DNA of 20,995 nt from a virus. Under the pieces are notes generated by a model, which was not told the origin of the DNA, did no database searches, and saw only the letters and a program-made list of their open reading frames with translations. Every line of letters begins with the position of its first letter. Positions within the stretch are counted from its first letter, which is position 1. Shown here one piece after another: positions 10,247-19,400 of the stretch. Location: positions 1 through 20,995 of IMG/VR virus record IMGVR_UViG_3300025418_000188. One strand, written 5' to 3'. Position numbers and translations under genes: made by a program.

Positions 10247-13200
10247 TTAACTTCCACTAATGTTTAACTGTGCCGCGGTTGCTGCCGAAATAACTTGTAT
10301 ATTTTCTGCGGTTGCTCCGCTGATAAAAATTTCATTGTTTTGGCACGAAACTTCATATAGATTTCCAAAGTTGCTGGATACCGGGACAATCAAGAAGTTT
10401 GTAATGTCAGGTGTTAACATGTTCATAATATAAGTTGATAGTTCACTAAAATAAAAACTTTGACCAAAGTCCCAGTTTTCCAAGGCAAAGAAAGAGTTAA
10501 TCCCATCTAATATTTTACTTCTAATAGAGTTAGAACTTAAAACACTGGTTGGACTTTGAACAGCCTTAAATGTTGCCTGTAACTTAGGTTCTGCTTTATT
10601 GCCAAAAAGTATTTTATAAACAGCTGGTTGATAAACAATCTGATCACTTATTGTTTTTATCGGTTCAAGGTCAGCTGAATAATTATTTTCTAAAGCATTG
10701 GTTGTTGGAGGAATAGGTTTTGTACCATTACCAGTTAATAGCCAGTTTCTAAATGCAGAATCATAGGCCGAGGTTAACATATAAACATCAATGATGTTAC
10801 TCTTGGCAGGATCAATTCTAACTTCATTACTTGGATTATGTTGGTATTGGAATTTTAAATTGCTTCGGCCTGGGAGTGTAACAGTAGAACCATTTAATGT
10901 AACTAGGGTTGTATTATCTCCAACAATGTTATTAAAACTATCTGGATTAGAAATTTGACTAAACTGTTGACTATTTTGATCTTGATAATAACTAATCACC
11001 ACAGTGGATGGATCAATATACCCGTCTGCTTCAACGATTGAGTTATCAATTTGCCATGTATAATCTGTAGGCAGTGGAAATCCTTTAACTATTGCATTAG
11101 TATTGGTTATTGCTGCATTAACTGACAAGACAGTAATTTTATCTTTGACTACTGAGTTATTTGTGTAGTCGAAATTTATTTTATTGTTATCTACATAGAA
11201 TCCAGTCTGAGTAGCACTTTGGAAAATAAACTGTTCATTCTTCGATATAATTTGATAACTTTGTGAAGTTGGATTCCACATAAACATTACTAACCAACTA
11301 GCATCTAACTGACCGTTTGTTGTATCTCCAGCATAATCAAACATCGAAGTGTCTGTGATAAATGCTCGATTTAAGTTATTACTTGAAATTACATTCCATG
11401 TTCTTGTAGAAGTATTGATTGTTAGACCAAATGTTAGTTTAGAAGAACATAAGTTAATAAGACTAGTTTCAAATGAATACCCTAAGCTATTAGAATATGC
11501 AGGCACAACTTCCACAGGGATACATCCGTCAGGTATAACATTGGTTAAAATAATAGGACCGGTGCCATCGCTAAGATTTCCTAAACCGTTGTTGGAGCCT
11601 GTACCAATAACTTGTTGTACGGTGGTCCATAGATATAAGGAAACTGTAGGATCTTGACTAGGAGTAGTTGTTGTAATATTTCCATTGGCATCAAAGTATT
11701 GAGTTTGATTGTCTACATTGTCAGGTGCTCTAAATTTAATCATTGCCCCTGGTGTGACATAATATAATACATAAGAAATAGATGCGTACTGTGGTCCAAC
11801 TGCCTGAGGAGATACAATAGGATTAGGTTGACCTGTTATGGTCGGAATAGATCCCATGAAATATCCTCGACTTTGACCAGCAACAACATTAGACAAGTTC
11901 CATGTAAGATTAAATGTTGGATTAGATAAAACAGGATGAGATTTTCTATATAAATCTAAATAGAAGGAATATAATTCGGTACTTGCAATCGCAGGATCTA
12001 AATCATTTTTAAATGCTGCCCAAATATCATTTTGTGTAGCATAGCTAAAAGAAGTTGTGGAGCTTGTAATGTTTTTTGCCAAAATGCCATCATCGCAGAA
12101 GATGTTTGTTTGGCTATATTTTCCGCTAACATCGCTAAGTTCAAAATATTTGCTTACTCCACTACTGATTCTATTAACACTGTGAATTTTAAGAACATTG
12201 GTTGTATAAGTTAGCGGAGCAATATTATAATCCTCAGCAGTAACCATACGATTTTGTGTATAGTATTGTTGTGGAGCTTTTTGTTGAATAGAAATATTTG
12301 ATTCTGCCGGAGCACTATTGCTTACAGTATATTCAAGATTTAAGATCAAACTTAATGTTTGATTTAATCCATTTTTATCAACATATGGAATATTAACAGT
12401 TATACCTGCCATTTGCTCAGGCTTAATGGTGTATGTATTTCCGTTACTTTGACGGTAGAACAACTGGAACTGTCCTGTAGGCAAGTTACCAAAGTTACCA
12501 TCAGAAAAGTTTAAATCAATTTGATCCTGATCCCTAGTACTTAAACTATAGATATTTCTATTGTTTAGACTTAGGCTATTATAGATAACACTATTTCCAC
12601 TGATTGCCGGAACCTGTATCCATAATGTAGAATATTGTCCGTTAGGATTACGTTGCCATAACCATACATCGGAGTTATTGATATTATTAACATTGATACC
12701 TACAATTTCGTTAGGTACTGGATTTACTAGGGAGAATCCGCTTGCCGACATTCTACCTTGTTTAAACATTGCAAAAAAGCCTGCATTAGGACTACCGGGG
12801 CCTTGGTTATCATTTTGATAAATTATTTTAAAAGGTGCTCCTGGCAACGGTGTATCTTCATAAACATAAGTTTGTCCAGAAAAAGTAGCAGGAACAATTT
12901 CAAAATCAATCGAAGATCCGTTGATATTTTGATTGAAACTGAACACCGGCACATCATTATTAGAACTATTAATAATATATTGTTCTGTGTAAACTCCATT
13001 TAGATTTGTGTTTCTATCATTTGGAGTACCAAATGACATAGAGCCAGGCATTGCGGTATTTAAAATTGTAATAAACTGTTGATACCAGTTAGCATTAGTA
13101 GCATCATTCCAGATAATCGGATTGTTTGCTAGGTTATTGCCATTGGCATCGAATACATTTCCAGTAGTTGTAACCGCAGAAATCTTTAACATACCACTTG

Positions 13201-13540
13201 CGGGTACATTACGTTTAGGAATATAACTTACTAACTGTGCTAGACGCAGAATACTATCGCGGCGCTGTGCTGTTTCTAAAAAGTTTTCACGTGCATTTAA
13301 ATCGATACGGAAACTTAAATTTTGTCCTAGATAAGAAATAAGATCCACTAAGGCAATATACTCACTACTTTCAATAAAGTCGTTAAAATCTTCAGGATAG
13401 TTTTCTTGAAGATAGCTGATTAAAATACGACGAAGGGTGTCAAAATCGTAACTTTGAAACTCTGCATTAGATTTCGATTGGTAAATCTTTGTCCAATCTT
13501 GTGTAATAAGTAATTTTGATTTTGTGGTTGGGATAGTCAT
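10247..13540 (-). CDS. 6: Baseplate wedge protein, gp6-like (baseplate J-like family)
   Basis: This 1,097-residue protein is the wedge component that, in T4, dimerises and joins neighbouring wedges into the ring around the hub. The N-terminus is diagnostic of the family: residues 46-106 include PEDFNDFIESSEYIALVDL, LNARENFL and RRDSILRLAQLVSY. The central J-like motifs follow, with DGNFGNLPTGQF from residue 347 and NRMVTAEDYNI near 430. The C-terminal block (about 945-1097) has ALENWDFGQSFYFSEL and NEIFISGA, as I recall from marine T4-like gp6. T4 gp6 is about 660 residues; the extra length sits mainly between about 440 and 940, which I could not assign. Gene order gp25-gp6 matches T4. The start has no clear Shine-Dalgarno, but a late-promoter motif ends about 19 bases upstream. 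Confidence 0.93.
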   Translation of the reverse strand: MTIPTTKSKLLITQDWTKIYQSKSNAEFQSYDFDTLRRILISYLQENYPEDFNDFIESSEYIALVDLISYLGQNLSFRIDLNARENFLETAQRRDSILRLAQLVSYIPKRNVPASGMLKISAVTTTGNVFDANGNNLANNPIIWNDATNANWYQQFITILNTAMPGSMSFGTPNDRNTNLNGVYTEQYIINSSNNDVPVFSFNQNINGSSIDFEIVPATFSGQTYVYEDTPLPGAPFKIIYQNDNQGPGSPNAGFFAMFKQGRMSASGFSLVNPVPNEIVGINVNNINNSDVWLWQRNPNGQYSTLWIQVPAISGNSVIYNSLSLNNRNIYSLSTRDQDQIDLNFSDGNFGNLPTGQFQLFYRQSNGNTYTIKPEQMAGITVNIPYVDKNGLNQTLSLILNLEYTVSNSAPAESNISIQQKAPQQYYTQNRMVTAEDYNIAPLTYTTNVLKIHSVNRISSGVSKYFELSDVSGKYSQTNIFCDDGILAKNITSSTTSFSYATQNDIWAAFKNDLDPAIASTELYSFYLDLYRKSHPVLSNPTFNLTWNLSNVVAGQSRGYFMGSIPTITGQPNPIVSPQAVGPQYASISYVLYYVTPGAMIKFRAPDNVDNQTQYFDANGNITTTTPSQDPTVSLYLWTTVQQVIGTGSNNGLGNLSDGTGPIILTNVIPDGCIPVEVVPAYSNSLGYSFETSLINLCSSKLTFGLTINTSTRTWNVISSNNLNRAFITDTSMFDYAGDTTNGQLDASWLVMFMWNPTSQSYQIISKNEQFIFQSATQTGFYVDNNKINFDYTNNSVVKDKITVLSVNAAITNTNAIVKGFPLPTDYTWQIDNSIVEADGYIDPSTVVISYYQDQNSQQFSQISNPDSFNNIVGDNTTLVTLNGSTVTLPGRSNLKFQYQHNPSNEVRIDPAKSNIIDVYMLTSAYDSAFRNWLLTGNGTKPIPPTTNALENNYSADLEPIKTISDQIVYQPAVYKILFGNKAEPKLQATFKAVQSPTSVLSSNSIRSKILDGINSFFALENWDFGQSFYFSELSTYIMNMLTPDITNFLIVPVSSNFGNLYEVSCQNNEIFISGATAENIQVISAATAAQLNISGS
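10251..10255 (-). promoter_or_regulatory. Ribosome binding site of the giant structural gene
   Basis: The minus strand reads GGAAG, then six bases, then ATG at 10244. The site lies inside the last sense codons of gp6 (AGT GGA AGT TAA), so gp6 and the giant gene look translationally linked. It supports 10244 as the real start. Confidence 0.6.
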
Positions 13541-13558
13541 AATTTTTTATCTATACCG

Positions 13559-13566
13559 TATTTATA
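13559..13566 (-). promoter_or_regulatory. T4-type late promoter motif before gp6
   Basis: The minus strand reads TATAAATA, identical to the T4 late-promoter -10 element, in the 46-base gap between gp25 and gp6. By T4 geometry transcription would start near 13553, about 13 bases before the gp6 ATG. It is followed by CGGTATAGATA, similar to the sequence after the other late-type motifs here. Confidence 0.65.
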
Positions 13567-13577
13567 GCAGCTATAAA
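13561..13577. repeat. 17-bp perfect palindrome overlapping the gp6 late promoter
   Basis: The plus strand reads TTTATAGC-A-GCTATAAA, with eight-base arms around a single central base. It shares its left half with the TATAAATA element. It lacks the GC-rich stem and T-run of an intrinsic terminator. It may be a protein-binding site or chance in AT-rich DNA. Confidence 0.5.
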
Positions 13578-13586
13578 CCGCATATA

Positions 13587-14033
13587 TTATTGTACAGTTC
13601 GAGCAGTTAACCCAGTAGATTGGTTAAAGTTTAAAATCATCGATTGGGATTGATTAGTTCCAGTTAGAACCATTGTGATTTCGATCAGGTAGCCCCCTGG
13701 TTGTTCATTTACATTCATTTTAATAGGATATGCTCTAGGATCACTGGTACAAATAGTTTTTATATCGTTACTTAACAGTTGAAAAATATCGTCTGTCATT
13801 GGTTCCATAATAACATCCCAGACTATAGAACCAAATGCAGGGTTCATAACACGTTCGCCCTTGCGTGTGTTGAACTGATTTAGAATGTCTTGCATAATTA
13901 AATCTAAATCATAAAGTTTAGAGTTAGTGTTAGAAATATCCACGCTACTAAACCCTACATAAAACTGGCTAGTCTTAGCAGGTTGTTGATAAACTGTGGC
14001 AGCATTAGTGATTACAAGTGATTTATAGGGCAT
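13587..14033 (-). CDS. 25: Baseplate wedge / sheath initiator protein, gp25-like
   Basis: This 148-residue protein belongs to the gp25 / GPW family, whose T4 member (about 132 residues) sits in the wedge at the baseplate core and nucleates sheath polymerisation. The family signature is clear at residues 56-73 (TRKGERVMNPAFGSIVWD), followed by MEPMTDD and the expected helix (FQLLSNDIKTI) and closing beta-strands. It lies between the spike gene and gp6, the normal gp25-gp6 pairing. The ATG at 14033 begins ten bases after the spike stop. No Shine-Dalgarno is visible; instead a late-promoter-like CATAAATAGTATATCA runs right up to the ATG, so the message might be nearly leaderless. The start is supported by MPYKSLVITN at the N-terminus and the lack of room upstream. 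Confidence 0.93.
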   Translation of the reverse strand: MPYKSLVITNAATVYQQPAKTSQFYVGFSSVDISNTNSKLYDLDLIMQDILNQFNTRKGERVMNPAFGSIVWDVIMEPMTDDIFQLLSNDIKTICTSDPRAYPIKMNVNEQPGGYLIEITMVLTGTNQSQSMILNFNQSTGLTARTVQ

Positions 14034-14048
14034 GATATACTATTTATG
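14033..14048 (-). promoter_or_regulatory. Late-promoter-like element before gp25
   Basis: The minus strand reads CATAAATAGTATATCA. CATAAATA fits the T4-like late consensus NATAAATA, and it overlaps the stop codon of the spike gene. Fourteen bases (TAAATAGTATATCA) are identical to the element before the gp48-like gene. T4 spacing would place the transcription start only about two bases before the gp25 ATG. Confidence 0.5.
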
Positions 14049-16410
14049 GTCCACCTAAAAAGCTAGAAGTTGGAGAAGTAGTAACAGGATTACCCAAACC
14101 ATCTGTAACAATAGTACCGTCACTAGATGTAACAGGGGTTCCAGCATTAGGTGTACTTGGTGCAGGAACTACAAAGTAATCCGGTTTACCTTTGACAATG
14201 CCCACACCAGCAGCAGTTAAACAATTCACTACAGAAATTCTACGCAAACTTGCTTTGGCAGCAACCATAGCAGGTGTAATAACACCTTGTTTAGGAGCAA
14301 CATCAAACCCACTATTTTGAGCATACCATTGATAAGTTGGAGATCCTGGTGTACCATCTGCAATCACTGTGGTTGGAGATGCAAACTTAAACTTCGGTAA
14401 GAAGATTGTCATGTAGACATTGGCAATAGTAGGATTAGGTGCTTGTCCACTAGGCCAACCGGCTTTACTAAAATATTTCTGCACATATTGCATTTGCTGA
14501 GGACGAGTCATTTGCGCTAACTGTGCTGTAGTAGTACCCAAATCCTTAGCAGTAGATTCTAAGAATTGTATCAATCCTGTAGCTGATCCTAATGGATTCT
14601 TAATAGCAGGATCATATGTTCCGCCAGTTTCATTCCACATTGCTGCTAATAAATCTAATGGGTCAAAATTAAATCCTTCAGCTACATTCTTAACTGCTTC
14701 CAAGAAAGGTTGATCAGTGCTCCATGGGAATTTTTGTCCGCGAACTACGCCATTATCTATGCCTGGACCAGCTTGTGCAGGATAAGGGGTATTTGCACTA
14801 GGTCCTGCAGGAATGACTGATCCATTAGAAGCTCTAACACTGGGACCTATTCCAGCATCAGTATATGCCAACGAAAACTGTAGACGATTAACATCTTCAT
14901 GTTGATCCCATGGCTCGTGCATAGGGACACGTTGCATAGTTGTCAATAAGGTGCCGCCATTATATAGGTTTCCATTTTGCCAACCTTTGGAAACATCTCG
15001 GACCGGCACACTGAATAATGTCGGCGATATAGGTTTTGTAACTGTAGGCGCAGTAGCAGCATCGGCAACAGTAGGAGTTCTGGAGTTGTCAGTGTACAAC
15101 ACTGGAGGGGAATCTGTAGTATTTCCCACAGTAACAGAATCTTTAGCATTTAAAGATATATCTGTACCAGCAGTGATTGCTACTACATTTTTAAAACCAG
15201 ATTTTATATTAAACTGCGATGTTGCGGTTAGATTAGAATTTTTACCAGACAATAAGTTTATATCAGATTTAGAACTTAATCCATAAGTTCCTCCGGTATG
15301 TAAATTCATATTGCCGCCTGCTGAAAGATTAAAATCCCCCGGCGACGACATTAAGAACTTAGTTCCTGTAACATTTAAGTTGCCGCCAGAAGTTATACTA
15401 ACATCTCCAGCATTTGATCCCATGGTTGTGATTTTAAAGTTACGGCCTGCTTCTAAATTAAAATCTCTATCTGCTCTAAAGTTAAAATCACCTTCAGTAT
15501 GAATACTAATGCTATCCTGAGCAAATATATCTATCTTACCATGACTGGTCATTTCAAGCCATGTTGTTCCTGTAGAGTTACCGATATAAATTAAATCATT
15601 GGTATTGTGTAACAAGATTTGATGTCCTGTTCTTGTACGGATTCTAACTAGTTCATTTTGTCCGTTGACATCACCATCGTCCATGACAAATGTAGAACCA
15701 CCTAATCGACTAACTGGGGCAACAACATTCTTATCACCGTTAATGGCTCTAACAGGTCCTTTGGGATCTAATGGGCCAGGTGTACTGATTCCGTATACCT
15801 GACTAGGTGTTTCTCTGCGAGCACTACTAGATGTAGGACCGCGAACAGGATCCATTAATAAACCCTGTTGTAAAAGTCTATCAGCGAATGGATGAACTGG
15901 TTTAGGTTTTTGATCGATTCTAGGATCTTTTAATAACTCAGTCTTTTTATTGTATTCGCCCACTGGCAAATAGGTAGCCTGACTATATTTTTGCTGCTGC
16001 TCAGATGTCATATAAGTCGATGACGAAGCCGCAATACCAGGAATCATGTAGTTTTGATATGTATCTTGTACGCTACCGATCCAATAACATTGGTTAGGAT
16101 CTTGCTGTGCAAAAATAACCATAACTCTACTACCGATGTCAGGAGGTATCATCCAAAAGCCATAACTCTTTTGTACATCGCTGAACTTGGAAGCATCGGA
16201 GCCTTCATAGTCAACAGAAGTTGCGCCACTAAATGGACTTAAATATTTGGCAACATAGGTTTCTCCTTTGACAGTAGTGGAGTTTTGCATACCGTCTATC
16301 AGGGCAACTTCTAATCGACCCATTTTTAAAGGGTCGTTATGATTAGTAATAACCGCAATGAATGGTCCTGAATTTTTGGGAGGGACTCTTGCTCGTTCAT
16401 CAAATGCCAT
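14044..16410 (-). CDS. 5: Baseplate spike / tail lysozyme, gp5-like, with C-terminal transglycosylase-like domain
   Basis: This 788-residue protein would be the cell-puncturing spike at the hub. Residues about 15-125 look like the gp5/VgrG OB-fold (GPFIAVITNHNDP, GRLEVALIDG, GFWMIPPDIGSRVMVIF, YWIGSVQDTYQN). Residues about 285-430 form short alternating strands typical of the gp5 trimeric beta-helix (HGKIDIFAQDSISIHTEGDF, SGGNLNVTGTKF). Residues about 568-724 resemble phage SLT-type muramidases: FLEAVKNVAE, MWNETGG with candidate catalytic Glu594, GLIQF at 612-616, then VYMTIFLPK and a final YAQNSGFDV...ITPAMVAAK helix. In T4 the lysozyme lies between OB-fold and helix, so the order here differs. 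It follows the hub candidate by six bases. The Shine-Dalgarno is weak (GGA nine bases upstream). Confidence 0.87.
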   Translation of the reverse strand: MAFDERARVPPKNSGPFIAVITNHNDPLKMGRLEVALIDGMQNSTTVKGETYVAKYLSPFSGATSVDYEGSDASKFSDVQKSYGFWMIPPDIGSRVMVIFAQQDPNQCYWIGSVQDTYQNYMIPGIAASSSTYMTSEQQQKYSQATYLPVGEYNKKTELLKDPRIDQKPKPVHPFADRLLQQGLLMDPVRGPTSSSARRETPSQVYGISTPGPLDPKGPVRAINGDKNVVAPVSRLGGSTFVMDDGDVNGQNELVRIRTRTGHQILLHNTNDLIYIGNSTGTTWLEMTSHGKIDIFAQDSISIHTEGDFNFRADRDFNLEAGRNFKITTMGSNAGDVSITSGGNLNVTGTKFLMSSPGDFNLSAGGNMNLHTGGTYGLSSKSDINLLSGKNSNLTATSQFNIKSGFKNVVAITAGTDISLNAKDSVTVGNTTDSPPVLYTDNSRTPTVADAATAPTVTKPISPTLFSVPVRDVSKGWQNGNLYNGGTLLTTMQRVPMHEPWDQHEDVNRLQFSLAYTDAGIGPSVRASNGSVIPAGPSANTPYPAQAGPGIDNGVVRGQKFPWSTDQPFLEAVKNVAEGFNFDPLDLLAAMWNETGGTYDPAIKNPLGSATGLIQFLESTAKDLGTTTAQLAQMTRPQQMQYVQKYFSKAGWPSGQAPNPTIANVYMTIFLPKFKFASPTTVIADGTPGSPTYQWYAQNSGFDVAPKQGVITPAMVAAKASLRRISVVNCLTAAGVGIVKGKPDYFVVPAPSTPNAGTPVTSSDGTIVTDGLGNPVTTSPTSSFLGGP
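14239..14709 (-). other. SLT-like peptidoglycan-cleaving domain of the spike protein
   Basis: Residues about 568-724 of the gp5-like protein. Glu594 in MWNETGG is the expected catalytic acid of the lysozyme-like fold, and GLIQF (612-616) is the usual substrate-groove motif. I infer local cell-wall digestion during tail penetration. Confidence 0.7.
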
Positions 16411-16416
16411 ATTTTA

Positions 16417-19400
16417 TTATCCGTTTATAGTATTTACAAGTGGTGATAATGAGGCTACAGTTTTACTACCAACTGTGTTTATTACAGACTGACCCACACT
16501 GGCTGCTTGTCCAGTAAGTTGTTGTATTCCTTCAACGGATGTAGATATATTTGTAGCCTGTGTTATTTGATATAATCCAGAACCAAGTTGACCACTTTGT
16601 ATTGATGCTAACGGACCCGAAGTAAGGTTAGACAAAGGATTGTTGATACCAACTGCGGTCGTAGTAGGAATAAAGGATGTGAGATTAGGAACCTGAGGTG
16701 CCACAATAGGAGGTAGATTTTTTATTTCTTGTTGTGTCATTCCTTCGATGTTCAAACCTTGACTAGACGCTTGCTGTAGATTAACATTTTTTGGTATAGT
16801 TGCAGCCAATCCCGCTAACGCACCTAACGCGGTTGCTACTTGTTTGCCTTTGCCGCTACCTATTAAACTACCCAACAATGCCCCCGATATTGCTCCAGTT
16901 AACCCAGTAAGACCCACAGGATTTATTTTGAACTGATTAGCAATGTTATTAACTGAGCCATTTAGCACTTGATTTATATTTTGTCCCACTTGATTTATTG
17001 CCAAACTAGGAGACACAGCAAGAGCGTTGGGATTTAATACACTTGATAATTTCGAGTTTAGTGTCGATGCAACATTAGTAACCTGTGCTAAAGATGTTCC
17101 AGGTATTGCTTGGTTGAGAACTTTTTGTGCAGAAGTAACCAATGCTGCCGATTCGTTTAAAGAAGATTGAGCAGCAAATAATGCACCAGCACTGGCTTTA
17201 ATGCCCAGCGACGAAGTGTTATTTCCAGGAGCAATACCGTATAAAGAAGATACGGAATTTTGTGCTCCACTGGCGCCCGATAAGTTTCCGCTTAATGATC
17301 CAGGGTCAGAGTTTGTTGTGGTAGGCAACGAAGTTACCGCATTTACATTAATTTGATTGCCGTTAACTGGTGCTGGTATAGGACCGGAGTTAACTGCACT
17401 TTGATCATTCGGATTGGCAGCAGAATTCCAAGAAGATCCCGGAGTACTTTCTTCTTGACTAGAAGTTTTTGTTGCCTGACTAGGAGATCTAACAATTTCT
17501 AATGTTTGTTTAAAAACTCCTCGTTTGAATTCATGCCTAATAGAAATAATTTTATACATTCCGCTGAATGCTACTTCATTATTATCAAACTGCATAAATC
17601 CAGTACCATCATTAAGGTCGGTAGGATTTCTAAAATTAATTAAAATATTAACTTCGCTAGTTGAAGGGTTGACTGTAGATTTTATCGACGCTCCCGGCGA
17701 AACCATAGAACTATTACCGTTTGAAGCATCAGTTAAAAAGAAAGGATCACCTAATATAGTTATTTCTCCACTGATTAATCCCGACTTACTATTGTTTATT
17801 ACACCATACATGGCTTTTTTAATTTGTTCCCACGGTTCCTCTATCCTATCTTTAGCATTTACCTGCCCGTCGGGGGCATTTGAAGATTGATTATACGTTC
17901 CTTTTTGCGGAGCAGTTGCCTGCGGAGTATTATATGCTTGAGCAGAAGGTTGAGGATTACGTTCTATGTTAGCTGAATTATTAGGAGAAGAACTAGTAGC
18001 AGAAGGATTCTGTGTTGAGTTTCCCATTGCTTTTGGTAACTCTTCAAAAAATAGTGCATCAAACTTTATTTTAAAATCTAATACATCGGTATTTTGTCCT
18101 GTATAGATATAGTTGTAAACACGACTAACTCGATTATTAATGACCTTTTGAGAAATTACATCTCGACTAGCTCCGGGTAATGCAGAATTATATAATATCT
18201 TACGCGGTACAACCATGTAAACATATTTTGTAGGGGGCTGATTTGTTTCGTTGTTATTTCCAGGATTTACATAGACTTTTGGAATAACACTAAAATATTT
18301 AATGTTGCCGTTTTCGTCAACTATGTTACTACCTAAACTTGTTTTATTTTTAACGCTTTTATAAAATGCTTCTAGTGTATCGCCAATATAAGAACTATCC
18401 ATAACTACAGATTGTATCACAGTTAGAATGTCCACACCAGATGCAAAGGTTGCTTGATGTTCGTCAAAAACAATATTAGAACCGGAAGCACTACTAGGCT
18501 GTTTTAGTTGTGACGACACCTGATATGCTGTACCCGGTGTTGCAGTATCGTTCATAGGAGGGTTTACATGTTTATGAGTTGCTTTAGCAATTTCATTAGG
18601 TTCTCCTATAATGTTACCGTTTTTATCTACCATAGGATTGCCGTTTTCATCAAGCCTTGGAAAAATTATTGAATAAGAATCAACTTGGGCAACAGGAATA
18701 TTAGTAGATTGAGCATCATCTATGTTTTGATTATTACGTATGGTAGCATAGTTTTTTAACATTTCTTCTACGCTCTTACCTTTAATAGTCATACCTCTAG
18801 TATTACTAGACGACGATACCTTTAGGGCTTTGGCACTAACTGGTTGTACGGCTACTTTATATACTGTTCCTCTATTATTGATATCAATTTCTGCATTTAT
18901 GATACCAACTGTAAACACACGAGTTGCTTCTGCAATCAGCACAGGGTCCGGAGTACCCTCGTCATCTGGATACCCATAAAAGTCCACGATCAGGGCATAA
19001 GATCCAGAAATGTAATCATTAAATCCTCCCCATAAAGCGCCAGCTTGTATGGCTTCCATGAATCCATTAATGCTATAAGGTTCTACAATTTCAAAATGTA
19101 TTTCGGTAGCCAATGCTGTTTTAACATCGTTTGTATAAGAACATAGTGTTACTATATCAACATTGTCGATATACATGTCGTATTTTCCAGAACTTACTTT
19201 ATTATAAGAATCAACTTGCGATTGGCGAGTTTGATTTTGTTGATTTACTATACCCGATGTTTCATTAGGAATAGAAGAAGGAACATTATTTTCAACAACA
19301 TTATTTGATTGGACTTGTCCCGTTATTTCGTCAACAAATTTGTAGGTAGTAGTATCTTGAGAACTTGCAGATGTAGACGGAGGGGCAGGAACATTACTAA

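Noticed and set aside
10261-10268. GTTAAACA before the giant gene as a fifth late promoter
   Set aside because: Two mismatches to NATAAATA and no TATA-type continuation; it is within gp6 coding sequence and easily chance.
11349-11657. Plus-strand open frame of 102 codons
   Set aside because: Antisense shadow inside gp6; no support beyond length.
14951-15286. Plus-strand open frame of 111 codons
   Set aside because: Antisense shadow of the spike beta-helix coding region, where repetitive codons keep the opposite frame open.
15540-16040. T4-style internal lysozyme domain between the OB-fold and beta-helix of the spike
   Set aside because: No catalytic Glu/Asp/Thr arrangement or lysozyme-like helices are seen there; it is Pro/Gln/Ser-rich linker followed by beta-helix onset.
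17525-17890. Plus-strand open frame of 121 codons
   Set aside because: Antisense to the hub candidate; composition mirrors the real gene and no start signal is present.
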